From contig JADGDU010000007.1 of the NCBI GenBank assembly GCA_016744705.1, forward strand, positions 62,001 to 126,000: 64,000 nucleotides of DNA, given 5' to 3'. The stretch comes from Candidatus Krumholzibacteriia bacterium (lineage in GTDB: Bacteria; Krumholzibacteriota; Krumholzibacteriia; LZORAL124-64-63). The notes under the pieces were generated by a model. That model had not been told where the DNA came from and did no database searches. It saw only the letters and a list, made by a program, of their open reading frames with translations. Both the position numbers and the translations under genes were made by a program. The first letter of the stretch is position 1, and every line of letters begins with the position of its first letter. This document shows positions 52,307 to 59,926 of this stretch, in pieces.

Positions 52307-52324
52307 ACCAATCCTCCTTGATTG
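52307..52324 (-). promoter_or_regulatory. Shine-Dalgarno in a hairpin loop before the amidase start
   Basis: CCAATC-AAGGAG-GATTGG: 6-bp arms present the ribosome site in the loop, 0-6 nt from the ATT codon. It could tune initiation at the rare start. Confidence 0.45.
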
Positions 52325-52431
52325 GTAGAAAGCCTTCTTGCGGCAAGGACTATCCAGATGATATTGTCTTCTTCTCAATAATGCAATGGAAACGGCGGCA
52401 GGTCCCGCCATTGGAAAAAATGAGGCTCGGC

Positions 52432-53217
52432 ATGAAGAATCTGAAACTGGACCGCCCCCTGGCCATTTTTGACCTTGAAACCACGGGGATCGACCCGGAC
52501 AAGGACCGCATCGTCCAGATTGCCATCATCAGGGTGGAGCCCGACGGGCGGCGCAAAACCTTCGAAACGCTGGTCAATCCGGGTGTGCCCATTCCACCGG
52601 AAGCCAGCAAAGTGCACGGTATCCACGATTCTGATGTGCAGGATATGCCTACCTTCAGCCAGATCCGTCCTGAAGTGGAAGAATACCTACGGGATGCGGC
52701 TCTGGGCGGATTCAATTCCATCAACTTTGATACGCCTTTGCTGGTGGCGGAACTGAAGCGCTGTGAAGGAGAACTGGATCTCACAGGCGTGAGGCAAGTG
52801 GATGCCATGCGTATTTTTCACACCAAAGAACGCCGTGATCTGACGGCTGCCTACCGCTTCTATTGCGATAAAGAGTTAGTGGGGGCGCATTCTGCCCTGG
52901 CCGATACTTCGGCCACTCTGGACATTCTGGATGCCCAACTGGGGCGCTATGAGGATGTTCCCAAGGAAATTGAGGCGCTTCACACTTATTGTAACCCTCA
53001 CGAAGGCAAATATGTGGACCGCCGGCGCAAGTTCCTCTGGAATGACAGCGAAGAAGCGGTTTTCACCTTCGGGAAGTACAAGAACCAGAGCCTGAATGAG
53101 GTCTGCAAAGATCAAAAGGGCCGGGGATACCTGGAGTGGATGCTGGGCAAAGATTTCAACGAAGAAGTCAAAGATATCCTGCGTTCTGCCCTGGATGGGG
53201 TCTTTCCCCGGAAATAA
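52432..53217 (+). CDS. DnaQ-like 3'-5' exonuclease with C-terminal extension
   Basis: ATG 52432 has GAGG 6 nt before; two earlier in-frame ATGs (52381, 52420) lack a site. The 261-residue protein has the DEDDh residues: 'AIFDLETTGIDP' (D,E), 'VHGIHDSDVQDMPTF', 'LGGFNSINFDTPLL' (D), 'GAHSALADT' (H,D). It resembles the DNA polymerase III epsilon / ExoX group and would degrade single-stranded DNA or RNA. The last 70 residues ('VFTFGKYKNQSLNEV', 'YLEWMLGKDF') are the small C-terminal domain of ExoX-like repair nucleases. Confidence 0.9.
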   Translation: MKNLKLDRPLAIFDLETTGIDPDKDRIVQIAIIRVEPDGRRKTFETLVNPGVPIPPEASKVHGIHDSDVQDMPTFSQIRPEVEEYLRDAALGGFNSINFDTPLLVAELKRCEGELDLTGVRQVDAMRIFHTKERRDLTAAYRFYCDKELVGAHSALADTSATLDILDAQLGRYEDVPKEIEALHTYCNPHEGKYVDRRRKFLWNDSEEAVFTFGKYKNQSLNEVCKDQKGRGYLEWMLGKDFNEEVKDILRSALDGVFPRK

Positions 53218-53240
53218 AGTTGTCGGTAATCTACCGCTCT

Positions 53241-53287
53241 AAACCCGGAATTGGCCACCAAAATGGGGCTGGTTCCGGGTTTTCTTT
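53241..53287 (+). terminator. Rho-independent terminator of the exonuclease gene
   Basis: AAACCCGGAA...TTCCGGGTTT with 22 inner bases (partly paired) and then TCTTTATT. Confidence 0.7.
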
Positions 53288-53342
53288 ATTCTATTAACGC
53301 AAAAACCGCCATTTTGGGCCCATTTGGCGGCTGTTGGCCAAT

Positions 53343-53358
53343 TGGAACGAGTGTTGCA
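53343..53358 (+). promoter_or_regulatory. Sigma-54 promoter of the pseudopilin-HDOD genes
   Basis: TGGAACGAGTGTTGCA matches TGGCACG-N4-TTGCA with one change (C4 to A), 73 bp before the pseudopilin start. Confidence 0.6.
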
Positions 53359-53430
53359 TTCCTACCCCTGAGATTTTGTCCCTGTGGCAGATTGCCGCAC
53401 ACCCCCAATGGAATCGAGCACAGGATTTCC

Positions 53431-54111
53431 ATGAGGATTTTAGCCAACCAACCAGGTTTCTCACGTCTTGAAAGCATGCTGGGTTTAGGCTTGCTGGCCG
53501 CCGTGGTTTTGTTTGTGGTTCCGCCTTTGCAATTGGGTGTGGAAGCCGAACGGCCATTACGCACGAATATGGAGGCCGAAAACGTGGCCCGGGCAGTGCT
53601 GGATTACCATAGCGACACCGGTTTATGGCCGTTGAAGGCTGACGGACAAACAGATCTGGCGCTCCTGGTGCCGACCCATAATCAAGGGCGTGTGCGGGCC
53701 ATGGCCACTTCCATGAACTCCGCCACCCAGAACATCATGATGGGCACTCTGGTTGATGCTCCAACCTCTGGCGAGGCTACGGAGTCCGATGTGCCCAGTT
53801 GGCTCAGCGAAGTCCCGGTGGATCCCTGGGACCGGCCATTCCGAGTCGTGATCATGGGCGACCGGGCGGGTACTCAACCCCTGGACACATCTTCGGGCTA
53901 CCCGGATGACCCTCCGGCGGGCACGGCCATCGTTGTGATCAGCGCGGGCCCCAACGGACTATATGATACTGACCTGGCTCACCTGTGGAGTGCGGACCTT
54001 TCAGGCCGCCTGACCCAGCAGGGCCGGGATGATTCACCCAGAACTGACAATTCTTTTGGGGGGGACGACCTTGGTTTCGTCCTGACCCGTTCATCTTTAG
54101 GGAGCCATTAA
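53431..54111 (+). CDS. Type II secretion/type IV pilus pseudopilin (GspG-like)
   Basis: ATG 53431 (AGGA upstream) gives 226 residues; a 60-codon longer frame crosses the terminator and promoter. The prepilin site 'QPG-FSRLESMLGLGLLAAVV' has Glu at +5. GspG traits follow: 'NVARAVLDYHSDTGLWP', 'WLSEVPVDPWDRPFRVVIMG' and a Gly/Asp end 'GPNGLYDTD' like a calcium site. It is longer than GspG (about 145), with a 40-residue insert. Sigma-54 control matches the pilus operon at 33 kb. The HDOD gene overlaps its stop. Confidence 0.72.
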   Translation: MRILANQPGFSRLESMLGLGLLAAVVLFVVPPLQLGVEAERPLRTNMEAENVARAVLDYHSDTGLWPLKADGQTDLALLVPTHNQGRVRAMATSMNSATQNIMMGTLVDAPTSGEATESDVPSWLSEVPVDPWDRPFRVVIMGDRAGTQPLDTSSGYPDDPPAGTAIVVISAGPNGLYDTDLAHLWSADLSGRLTQQGRDDSPRTDNSFGGDDLGFVLTRSSLGSH

Positions 54112-54989
54112 TGAGTGTCGATACAGCCCTTGGCAGTGAATGGAAAACCGTACGATTTGAGGTTCTGGAAAAAACAGAAAGCCTCCCCAGCCTGAGCATC
54201 GTCGTATCTGAATTTCTCGTGCTGGCCAGACGCGATTTTTTCACCGCCAAAGATTTTGAAACCGTCATCAGCAAAGACCAGGCTTTGGTGGCTCGGTTGC
54301 TGAAGGTGGCCAACAGCGGGCTGTATGGTCGTTCGCGCAGCATCACCACCATACCTGAGGCAGTGGTTTTGATCGGGGTGGATAATCTCAAAAAAATTGT
54401 TTACGCCGTCAGCAGTGAAGGTTTGACCCGGCAAAGCCTGGACAATTATGACTACCATCCCAACCAGGGATTTTGGCTGCATTCCATGGGCGTAGGTTTT
54501 GCCACCAAGGTGTTGGTGGAGGCATCATCACGGTGCCCTTTGAATGGAGAAGAAGGGTTTGTGGCCGGCCTGTTGCACGATGTGGGCAAGTTGGTTATTG
54601 ATGAATTTCTGCCGTCGGGTAAGGCCCGCGGTGTGAGCAGGGAAGAGGAAAAAGAAGCCGTGGGGCTGGATCATGGGGAATTGGGGGAATACATTTTGAA
54701 ACAATGGAATTTACCCAGCAGCATCTCCACCACCGTGCGCTACCATCATGACCATTCCCCTGCTGGTGAAATGGCTGGAGGCGCAGCCGCGCTGGCTCTG
54801 GCCGAAGGCATTTGCGCCACCTGGGAACTGGGTAAGCGCATTCCCATGAATCTCAGCCAGGAAGTGCCTTATGAACAATTCCAAGTCTTGATGGACTTCC
54901 TGGCTATCGACGCGTCCAAATGGGACCAGGTGATCTGGGACATCCGCCAAAGTCTGGTGGGCCTGGACGAGGCCTTTGCAGACGAATAA
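54111..54989 (+). CDS. HDOD domain signalling protein
   Basis: The ATG overlaps the pseudopilin stop by one base (TAATG); 292 residues. The HDOD fold: 'LPSLSIVVSEFLVLARRDFF', 'KDQALVARLLKVANSGLYGR', 'SITTIPEAVVLIGVDNLKKI', 'GFVAGLLHDVGKLVI' (here the HD pair is kept, unlike most HDOD proteins) and 'YHHDHSP'. It may regulate motility or pili; no output domain is attached. Coupling to a pseudopilin and a sigma-54 promoter supports a surface-motility role. It ends base-to-base with the convergent Bax-inhibitor gene. Confidence 0.85.
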   Translation: MSVDTALGSEWKTVRFEVLEKTESLPSLSIVVSEFLVLARRDFFTAKDFETVISKDQALVARLLKVANSGLYGRSRSITTIPEAVVLIGVDNLKKIVYAVSSEGLTRQSLDNYDYHPNQGFWLHSMGVGFATKVLVEASSRCPLNGEEGFVAGLLHDVGKLVIDEFLPSGKARGVSREEEKEAVGLDHGELGEYILKQWNLPSSISTTVRYHHDHSPAGEMAGGAAALALAEGICATWELGKRIPMNLSQEVPYEQFQVLMDFLAIDASKWDQVIWDIRQSLVGLDEAFADE

Positions 54990-55703
54990 TTACCGTCGAG
55001 ACATGAGCAGCCGGAGCACGTACCAGAACATCAGGGCTACCGAAGCGAAAAGCTCCAGAGAGGCGCCCACGTACCGGTCGTTGGGCCAGTAACGCAGAAT
55101 GTTGGATGTATCGTGCAGGATGGCGCCGCCGGCCAGGGCAATCATCGCCACTGAGAACCAGGTGCCCAGCTCAAAGCCGAACAGCACCGCACCGACGATG
55201 GCCACTAGGGCCATCACTCCGCCCCAGCGCAACATACTGCCCAGGAAACTAAAATCTTTGCGGGTGGTAAAAACCACGGCCGTCAGTCCGGCAAACCCCA
55301 ACAAGGTGATCACCGCCGCGCTTTGTATCACGCCACCGCCTGTGTAGTTGTTGGCGATGTACAGCATGGGCGCAAAAATGATGGACTGGGCCAGAACGTA
55401 TAAAGCCAACCCGAAATATTGGGTGCCGATGCCTCCGGCTTTGGCGGCCATGCTGCGGGCCAACCAACCGGCCACCATAAATCCGCCCATGACCAACAGC
55501 CAGTTCACACCCAGCAGAACCTTGGAAATGCTCAGAGCCAATCCCGATTTGAAAAAATAGACTTCGATGAGGGTGAACAAAGCGATGGCCCCCACCAGAT
55601 GGCCGTACACCTTCATGATGAATACGCCCCGTTGGGTGGCTGCCTCTTCAGGGCTGAATGACGGTGTGGTTCGGAAGTCGTCCTGGGCAATACTCTGGCT
55701 CAT
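54990..55703 (-). CDS. Bax inhibitor-1 / YccA family membrane protein
   Basis: The 237-residue protein has seven membrane helices. Family marks include 'FIMKVYGHLVGAIALFTLIE', 'QSAAVITLLGFAGLTAVVF' (the central UPF0005 segment) and 'YVGASLELFASVALMFWYVL'. In bacteria these are pH-sensitive calcium-leak channels or partners of FtsH (YccA). The N-terminal 25 residues are soluble. Nothing suggests a specific partner here. Confidence 0.88.
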   Translation of the reverse strand: MSQSIAQDDFRTTPSFSPEEAATQRGVFIMKVYGHLVGAIALFTLIEVYFFKSGLALSISKVLLGVNWLLVMGGFMVAGWLARSMAAKAGGIGTQYFGLALYVLAQSIIFAPMLYIANNYTGGGVIQSAAVITLLGFAGLTAVVFTTRKDFSFLGSMLRWGGVMALVAIVGAVLFGFELGTWFSVAMIALAGGAILHDTSNILRYWPNDRYVGASLELFASVALMFWYVLRLLMSRR

Positions 55704-55769
55704 GGTATTCCTTTCGGGGAAATATTTTTACAGAGAATAACGAAACCCCGGAGGAAGGTCAATGTTCCC

Positions 55770-56606
55770 CTAAATCCCCAGCAGCCTGAGGGCGATGTTG
55801 GGAGAGGTGTTGGCCTGGCTCAACATGGATACGGCCACTTGTTGGAGGATTTGAGAACTGGTCATCTCACTGGTTTCCCGGGCCACATCCACATCCCGGA
55901 TACGGCTGTTGGCAGCTGAGAGGTTTTCCTGATAATTCAGGTTCACGCGGATGGTGGATTCGAGTCGGTTCTGCATGGCGCCCAGCTTGGCCCGGCCACG
56001 GCTGACGGTTCTGAGAGCATCGTCCAGCACCGGCATGATGGGCTGTGCTGAAGGTCCGGGCAGGGTGGCAATGTTGGCCGTGGACAAGACCAGGCCCCCA
56101 GCGGTGTAAGCATCACTCAGATCCAACTCAATGGATGAAGAGGGTGAAGTGCCGATGCCCACATGCAGGGACATGAGGCCGGCGCTGCCGTCCAGCAGTT
56201 TCACTCCGTTGAATTCGGTGCCCTGGCCGATACGGGTGATTTCTTCCATGAGAGTTTGGAATTCGGCATCCAGGTGGCCGCGCTGTTGGTTGGTTACGGT
56301 GCCGGTGGCCGATTGCATGGCCAGCTCCCGCATACGGATGATGATATTGCTGATTTCGTCCATGGCGCCGTCGGCTGTTTGCACCACACTGATGCCATCG
56401 GATGCGTTGCGGGTGACCACGTCCAGGGCCCGAATGTCTGATTTCAAACCTTCGGATATGGCCAGTCCGGCCGCATCATCGCCAGCCCGGTTAATGCGCA
56501 GACCCGAACTCAGCCTTTCCATGGACCTGGAAACGCGGGCGGTGGCTCGAGCCAGATATCGCTGGGTGCTCAGCGCCCCCATATTTGTATTGATGCGGAT
56601 ACCCAC
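55770..56606 (-). CDS. fliC: Short flagellin (D0/D1 core)
   Basis: GTG 56606 with GAAGGATC upstream gives 278 residues, the size of a minimal flagellin. The N-terminal core has 'IRINTNMGALSTQRYLARAT', 'SMERLSSGLRINRAGDDAAG' and 'GISVVQTADGAMDEI'. The C-terminal core has 'LGAMQNRLESTIRVNLNYQE', 'SRIRDVDVARETSEM' and 'QANTSPNIALRLLGI'. There is hardly any variable D2/D3 region (about 140-200 only). It forms the flagellar filament after export by the flagellar secretion system. A FliA-type promoter lies 123 bp upstream. Confidence 0.94.
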   Translation of the reverse strand: MGIRINTNMGALSTQRYLARATARVSRSMERLSSGLRINRAGDDAAGLAISEGLKSDIRALDVVTRNASDGISVVQTADGAMDEISNIIIRMRELAMQSATGTVTNQQRGHLDAEFQTLMEEITRIGQGTEFNGVKLLDGSAGLMSLHVGIGTSPSSSIELDLSDAYTAGGLVLSTANIATLPGPSAQPIMPVLDDALRTVSRGRAKLGAMQNRLESTIRVNLNYQENLSAANSRIRDVDVARETSEMTSSQILQQVAVSMLSQANTSPNIALRLLGI

Positions 56607-56728
56607 AGGTCAGATCCTTCTGTCCCTATTTGAGTGTTCACTGGGTTGTGTATCCACGAACGGGATTCCTTTCCCGCAGCGCAATATACAGATACGGCCC
56701 GGCTGGGACCGGTACCTGTCTGTTTGTT

Positions 56729-56756
56729 TTATCGGTGGAAATGGGGCCGAAGGTTA
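56729..56756 (-). promoter_or_regulatory. Possible FliA (sigma-28) promoter of flagellin
   Basis: Leftward, TAACCTTC (56756-56749), a 12-base spacer and ACCGATAA (56736-56729) resemble TAAAGTTT-N11-GCCGATAA. The -10 differs at one base and the spacer is one longer. Confidence 0.45.
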
Positions 56757-56758
56757 GC

Positions 56759-56790
56759 AAAAAAAAAGGGAGCCGAAGTTCGGCCCCCCA
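56759..56790 (-). terminator. Rho-independent terminator of the DUF4136 gene (leftward)
   Basis: GGGAGCCGAA / TTCGGCCCCC around a minimal loop, with nine A on its left forming the leftward U-tract; 11 bp past the stop. Confidence 0.85.
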
Positions 56791-56800
56791 TCGGTATTGC

Positions 56801-57400
56801 CTAATTCAGTGGAGGCGGGAAGTTGGCCATGATCTTGTTCACCACAGAGTCTATTCTGTACTGAACTTCTTCCGGGGATTTTTGGCCACCTTGCATGACA
56901 GATTCGCCAGTGCCGCGCCATACGAGATTATGAGTGGCTGCATCCACTAAATCGATGATCAGGCGGCCCTCCTGGTACTGATAAACATCCATGGTGCGTC
57001 CACCGTAATAGCCATGATAGCCACCATAGTAGTAATTGGAATATCCGTAGCCCCAATCGGAAACCTGGATTTTATCCTGCACCCCAAGGTGGAAAACGGC
57101 CAACAATTGAGGATTGTCTGTGCTGAGAGCAAATCCTTTGGTGGCCATTTCGTTGTTTACTGAAGCTTTGATGCGGTTGCTGAGCAATCCGTTTCTGGTG
57201 GTGGCCTGGGCGGCATCCAGGGCCTGGGTGGCATTGTCTGGATCAGGAGCCCAGTCGAAGGTCTTGTAGGCGGCGAAGTTGGTGGTGGTGTCATAGTCGA
57301 AGTTGACGTTCACACCGGAGGAACAACCCCCCAATAAAAGCAGGGAAAGGCCCAAAGTAGCCAATAGAATGCGAGTCGCGTGAGAATAAAAAGTCATCAT
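56801..57400 (-). CDS. DUF4136 family lipoprotein
   Basis: The 199-residue product has a lipobox ('LLLLGGC'). 'NVNFDYDTTTNFAAYKTFDW' is the signature N-terminus of DUF4136, followed by 'NRIKASVNNEMATKGF', 'PQLLAVFHLGVQDKI', a Tyr/Gly stretch ('YGYSNYYYGGYHGYYGG') and 'GRLIIDLVDAATHNLVWRGT'. The family is common in Bacteroidetes and Gammaproteobacteria outer membranes; its function is unknown. It is monocistronic with its own terminator. Confidence 0.85.
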   Translation of the reverse strand: MMTFYSHATRILLATLGLSLLLLGGCSSGVNVNFDYDTTTNFAAYKTFDWAPDPDNATQALDAAQATTRNGLLSNRIKASVNNEMATKGFALSTDNPQLLAVFHLGVQDKIQVSDWGYGYSNYYYGGYHGYYGGRTMDVYQYQEGRLIIDLVDAATHNLVWRGTGESVMQGGQKSPEEVQYRIDSVVNKIMANFPPPLN

Positions 57401-57471
57401 GAATCTCCTAGGTAAAATGGTTTGTGCCTATGATACATCGTCATGCCAGCATCGGCTACTACCAATGGAAT

Positions 57472-58887
57472 TTACTGAGAGCCGAATGGCAAATTGAACC
57501 CGATCAGAAATTTGAGGCGGTTGAAGGTGACTTTTGTGGGGGGGAAATATCCTTCGAGGTCTTGCTCGTCGCCAATATTATAACTGGGATATTTTTGGGT
57601 TGTGCCGCTGCCGTGGGAAAAGCCCAAACCGGAAGTGAACTCAATGTTCATAAACTCAAATGAAGCACCCAAATTGGTGTGAACAAGATCCCAGAAGGCC
57701 ATCATCAGGTTGGGGTCATCACCCGGGTTCAGGTTGCTTTTGTCGACCCAGAAGCTCATGTAGATGGCCACCCGGGATGAAAAATTATGACTGGCAGCCA
57801 GCCCCCAATTGACAATGGAACGGGTGGAGGAACTGATGTCGTAAGTGTAAATGGAGTTGGGGTGGCTTTGTGATGGGTAGGATAAGGGTGACATGATGTC
57901 ATATTTGCCCACAGTATTGAACCATTCCAAAGAAAAGTAGAGGCGAGTATCCCCCAACTGGTAAGCGGTGCCAATGGCCACAGAGAAGGGCGACTTGTAG
58001 GTGGATGTTAAGTCGGGTTGGTGGTTGGCGGCCAGGTATGAATCGGGTAATCCTGCCGGGTCAAAGGCGTCCACACCAGAGAGGGAGGCGTCATGATATG
58101 TCTGACCACTGCCAAACAGAGCCACACTGGGCGTGGTGAGGGTCACCCCAAAAGTTAAGGGTGAATAGTCAAAGGCCAGTCCTGCCTTGAGCAACATTCT
58201 CACATGCCAGAAGTCGGCATAATCCATGGAATAGACGTGGGAAAAATCTTCATCGCTATTCATCCCTTTGGCGGAAATTTGTGTGCGCATGTTTTGGCTG
58301 CGCAGGGCGCCAAAGGGTGTGATCCCGGCGTAGGTGTGATCACCAATGCGTTTGGCAAAAGTCACTCCAGACCAGTATTCACTGACGGAAGAAATTTTAT
58401 AAGCTTCCCCGCTGAACCAGTAATTTCCTTCAGCCGGGGGGGCTGGGTTTTCATCGACCCTTACTCCGGCGGCGTTGTAATCAAATTTGACCCGCTGTAA
58501 ATATGAGAAGGCGATGGATAATTCATTCTCTTCTGTATTGTCAGAGAACTGAACGCCAAAAAAGCCGGGACTGGGTGTGATTTGGGTGCTGGACGGAGCG
58601 GTTCCGTCACCAAAACCGTGTTCGACTTTCAGGTTATAGGCTTCGAAGGTTTTGGTGGTGAGCAGAACACTGGGTTTGTTTTCCAGGGCAAGCCAGGCTG
58701 GATTATAGAAGGTGGTGCTCAAATCATTGGGAGCGCCCACCACGATGCCCCCCAACAGCTGGGAGCGGGTTCCGTATTGGCTGTCCCAGTAATGGGCATC
58801 CTGGGCCTGGGCAGCCGAGACCAGTAGGGTGAGCAAGGGGAGTAAAGCCAGGATTGATGATTTTTTTTGCAAGTCAGATACCACCAC
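57472..58887 (-). CDS. Outer-membrane beta-barrel protein (FadL/OmpP1-like)
   Basis: The GTG at 58887 gives 471 residues; the exact start is unsure because ribosome sites are weak. The signal peptide ends near AAQAQ. The mature N-terminus 'SRSQLLGGIVVGAPNDLSTTF' and 'YNPAWLAL' follow the pattern of FadL/OmpP1 barrels ('A.....d.st.y.NPAgla'). Long antiparallel strands fill the rest and the chain ends 'LKFLIGFNLPFGSQ'. FadL-like proteins take up hydrophobic compounds. The assignment to that family is tentative. Confidence 0.7.
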   Translation of the reverse strand: MVVSDLQKKSSILALLPLLTLLVSAAQAQDAHYWDSQYGTRSQLLGGIVVGAPNDLSTTFYNPAWLALENKPSVLLTTKTFEAYNLKVEHGFGDGTAPSSTQITPSPGFFGVQFSDNTEENELSIAFSYLQRVKFDYNAAGVRVDENPAPPAEGNYWFSGEAYKISSVSEYWSGVTFAKRIGDHTYAGITPFGALRSQNMRTQISAKGMNSDEDFSHVYSMDYADFWHVRMLLKAGLAFDYSPLTFGVTLTTPSVALFGSGQTYHDASLSGVDAFDPAGLPDSYLAANHQPDLTSTYKSPFSVAIGTAYQLGDTRLYFSLEWFNTVGKYDIMSPLSYPSQSHPNSIYTYDISSSTRSIVNWGLAASHNFSSRVAIYMSFWVDKSNLNPGDDPNLMMAFWDLVHTNLGASFEFMNIEFTSGLGFSHGSGTTQKYPSYNIGDEQDLEGYFPPTKVTFNRLKFLIGFNLPFGSQ

Positions 58888-59015
58888 ATATCATGAATTG
58901 GGAATGTTTTCTGGAACCCTGAGGTTATGGTAGCTGACTGGGGATTGCAACCACCATCCATCGGGGTTAAGGTTCTCTTAGAAGGTGACCGTCCCAAACT
59001 GACCGGAGGATAGAT

Positions 59016-59828
59016 TTGAATTCCCTGCGCCCACTTCGCCTGATCCTGGCACTGACTATTTTGGCTCTTTTGGTGGCGGCCTGCGCCACGGTGCCCTTGA
59101 CGGGGCGCAAGCAGTTGAGCCTGATTCCGGACAGCCAAATGAATACCATGAGTTTCCAGCAATACGACCAGGTGCTGGCCGAAAGTGCTCTCAGCAAAAA
59201 TGCTGAGGAGACGGCTATGATCAAACGGGTGGGTGCGCGCATCCAGGCCTCTGTGGAAAAGTATCTGGCAGATCATGGCCAATCGTCCCATATCGATGGT
59301 TACGCCTGGGATTTCAATCTCATTGAAAGTGATCAAATCAATGCCTGGTGCATGCCAGGCGGCAAAGTTGCTTTCTACACGGGGATCCTGCCCGTCTGCC
59401 AGGATGAAACCGGAGTGGCGGTGGTCATGGGCCACGAAATTGCCCACGCCATCGCCGAACACGGCTCCGAACGCATGAGCCACAGCATGATGGTGCAAAT
59501 GGGCGGGGTGGCCTTGAATGAAGCCGTCAAAAACGAGCCGGATGCCACCCAATCCTTATACATGTCAGCTTTTGCAGTGGGCAGCCAGTACGGGGCCATG
59601 TTGCCCTTTAGCCGCAAGCATGAGAGCGAAGCCGACCACATGGGTTTGATTTTTATGGCCATGGCGGGATACGACCCCCAGGAAGCTCCGGTGTTCTGGC
59701 AACGTATGGCTTCCCTGGGTGGAGAGAAACCACCAGAGTTCATGAGCACACATCCGGCCGATGAAACCAGGGTGCGCCAGCTCAACGAATGGATGCCCGA
59801 GGCCCTGAAATATTACAATGCCAAGTAG
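59016..59828 (+). CDS. M48-family zinc metalloprotease lipoprotein
   Basis: TTG 59016 follows CGGAGGA with 5-6 nt spacing and opens a lipobox signal ('LLVAAC', about Cys23); 270 residues. 'VVMGHEIAHAIAEHG' is the HExxH zinc site, and 'RKHESEADHMGLIFMAMAGY' gives the third ligand Glu. 'NAWCMPGGKVAFYTGIL' is a family strand. No membrane helices, so it belongs to the BepA/LoiP-like periplasmic group rather than HtpX. Likely role: outer-membrane protein quality control. Confidence 0.93.
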   Translation: MNSLRPLRLILALTILALLVAACATVPLTGRKQLSLIPDSQMNTMSFQQYDQVLAESALSKNAEETAMIKRVGARIQASVEKYLADHGQSSHIDGYAWDFNLIESDQINAWCMPGGKVAFYTGILPVCQDETGVAVVMGHEIAHAIAEHGSERMSHSMMVQMGGVALNEAVKNEPDATQSLYMSAFAVGSQYGAMLPFSRKHESEADHMGLIFMAMAGYDPQEAPVFWQRMASLGGEKPPEFMSTHPADETRVRQLNEWMPEALKYYNAK

Positions 59829-59926
59829 GTGCGTTTGAGAAACCGCTTTTCCAGACGCTTTCATGGCTTATTATGGTTTGAATTCATACAGAGACGCTAA
59901 ATAATGACAGAGCACTGGGACGGTTC

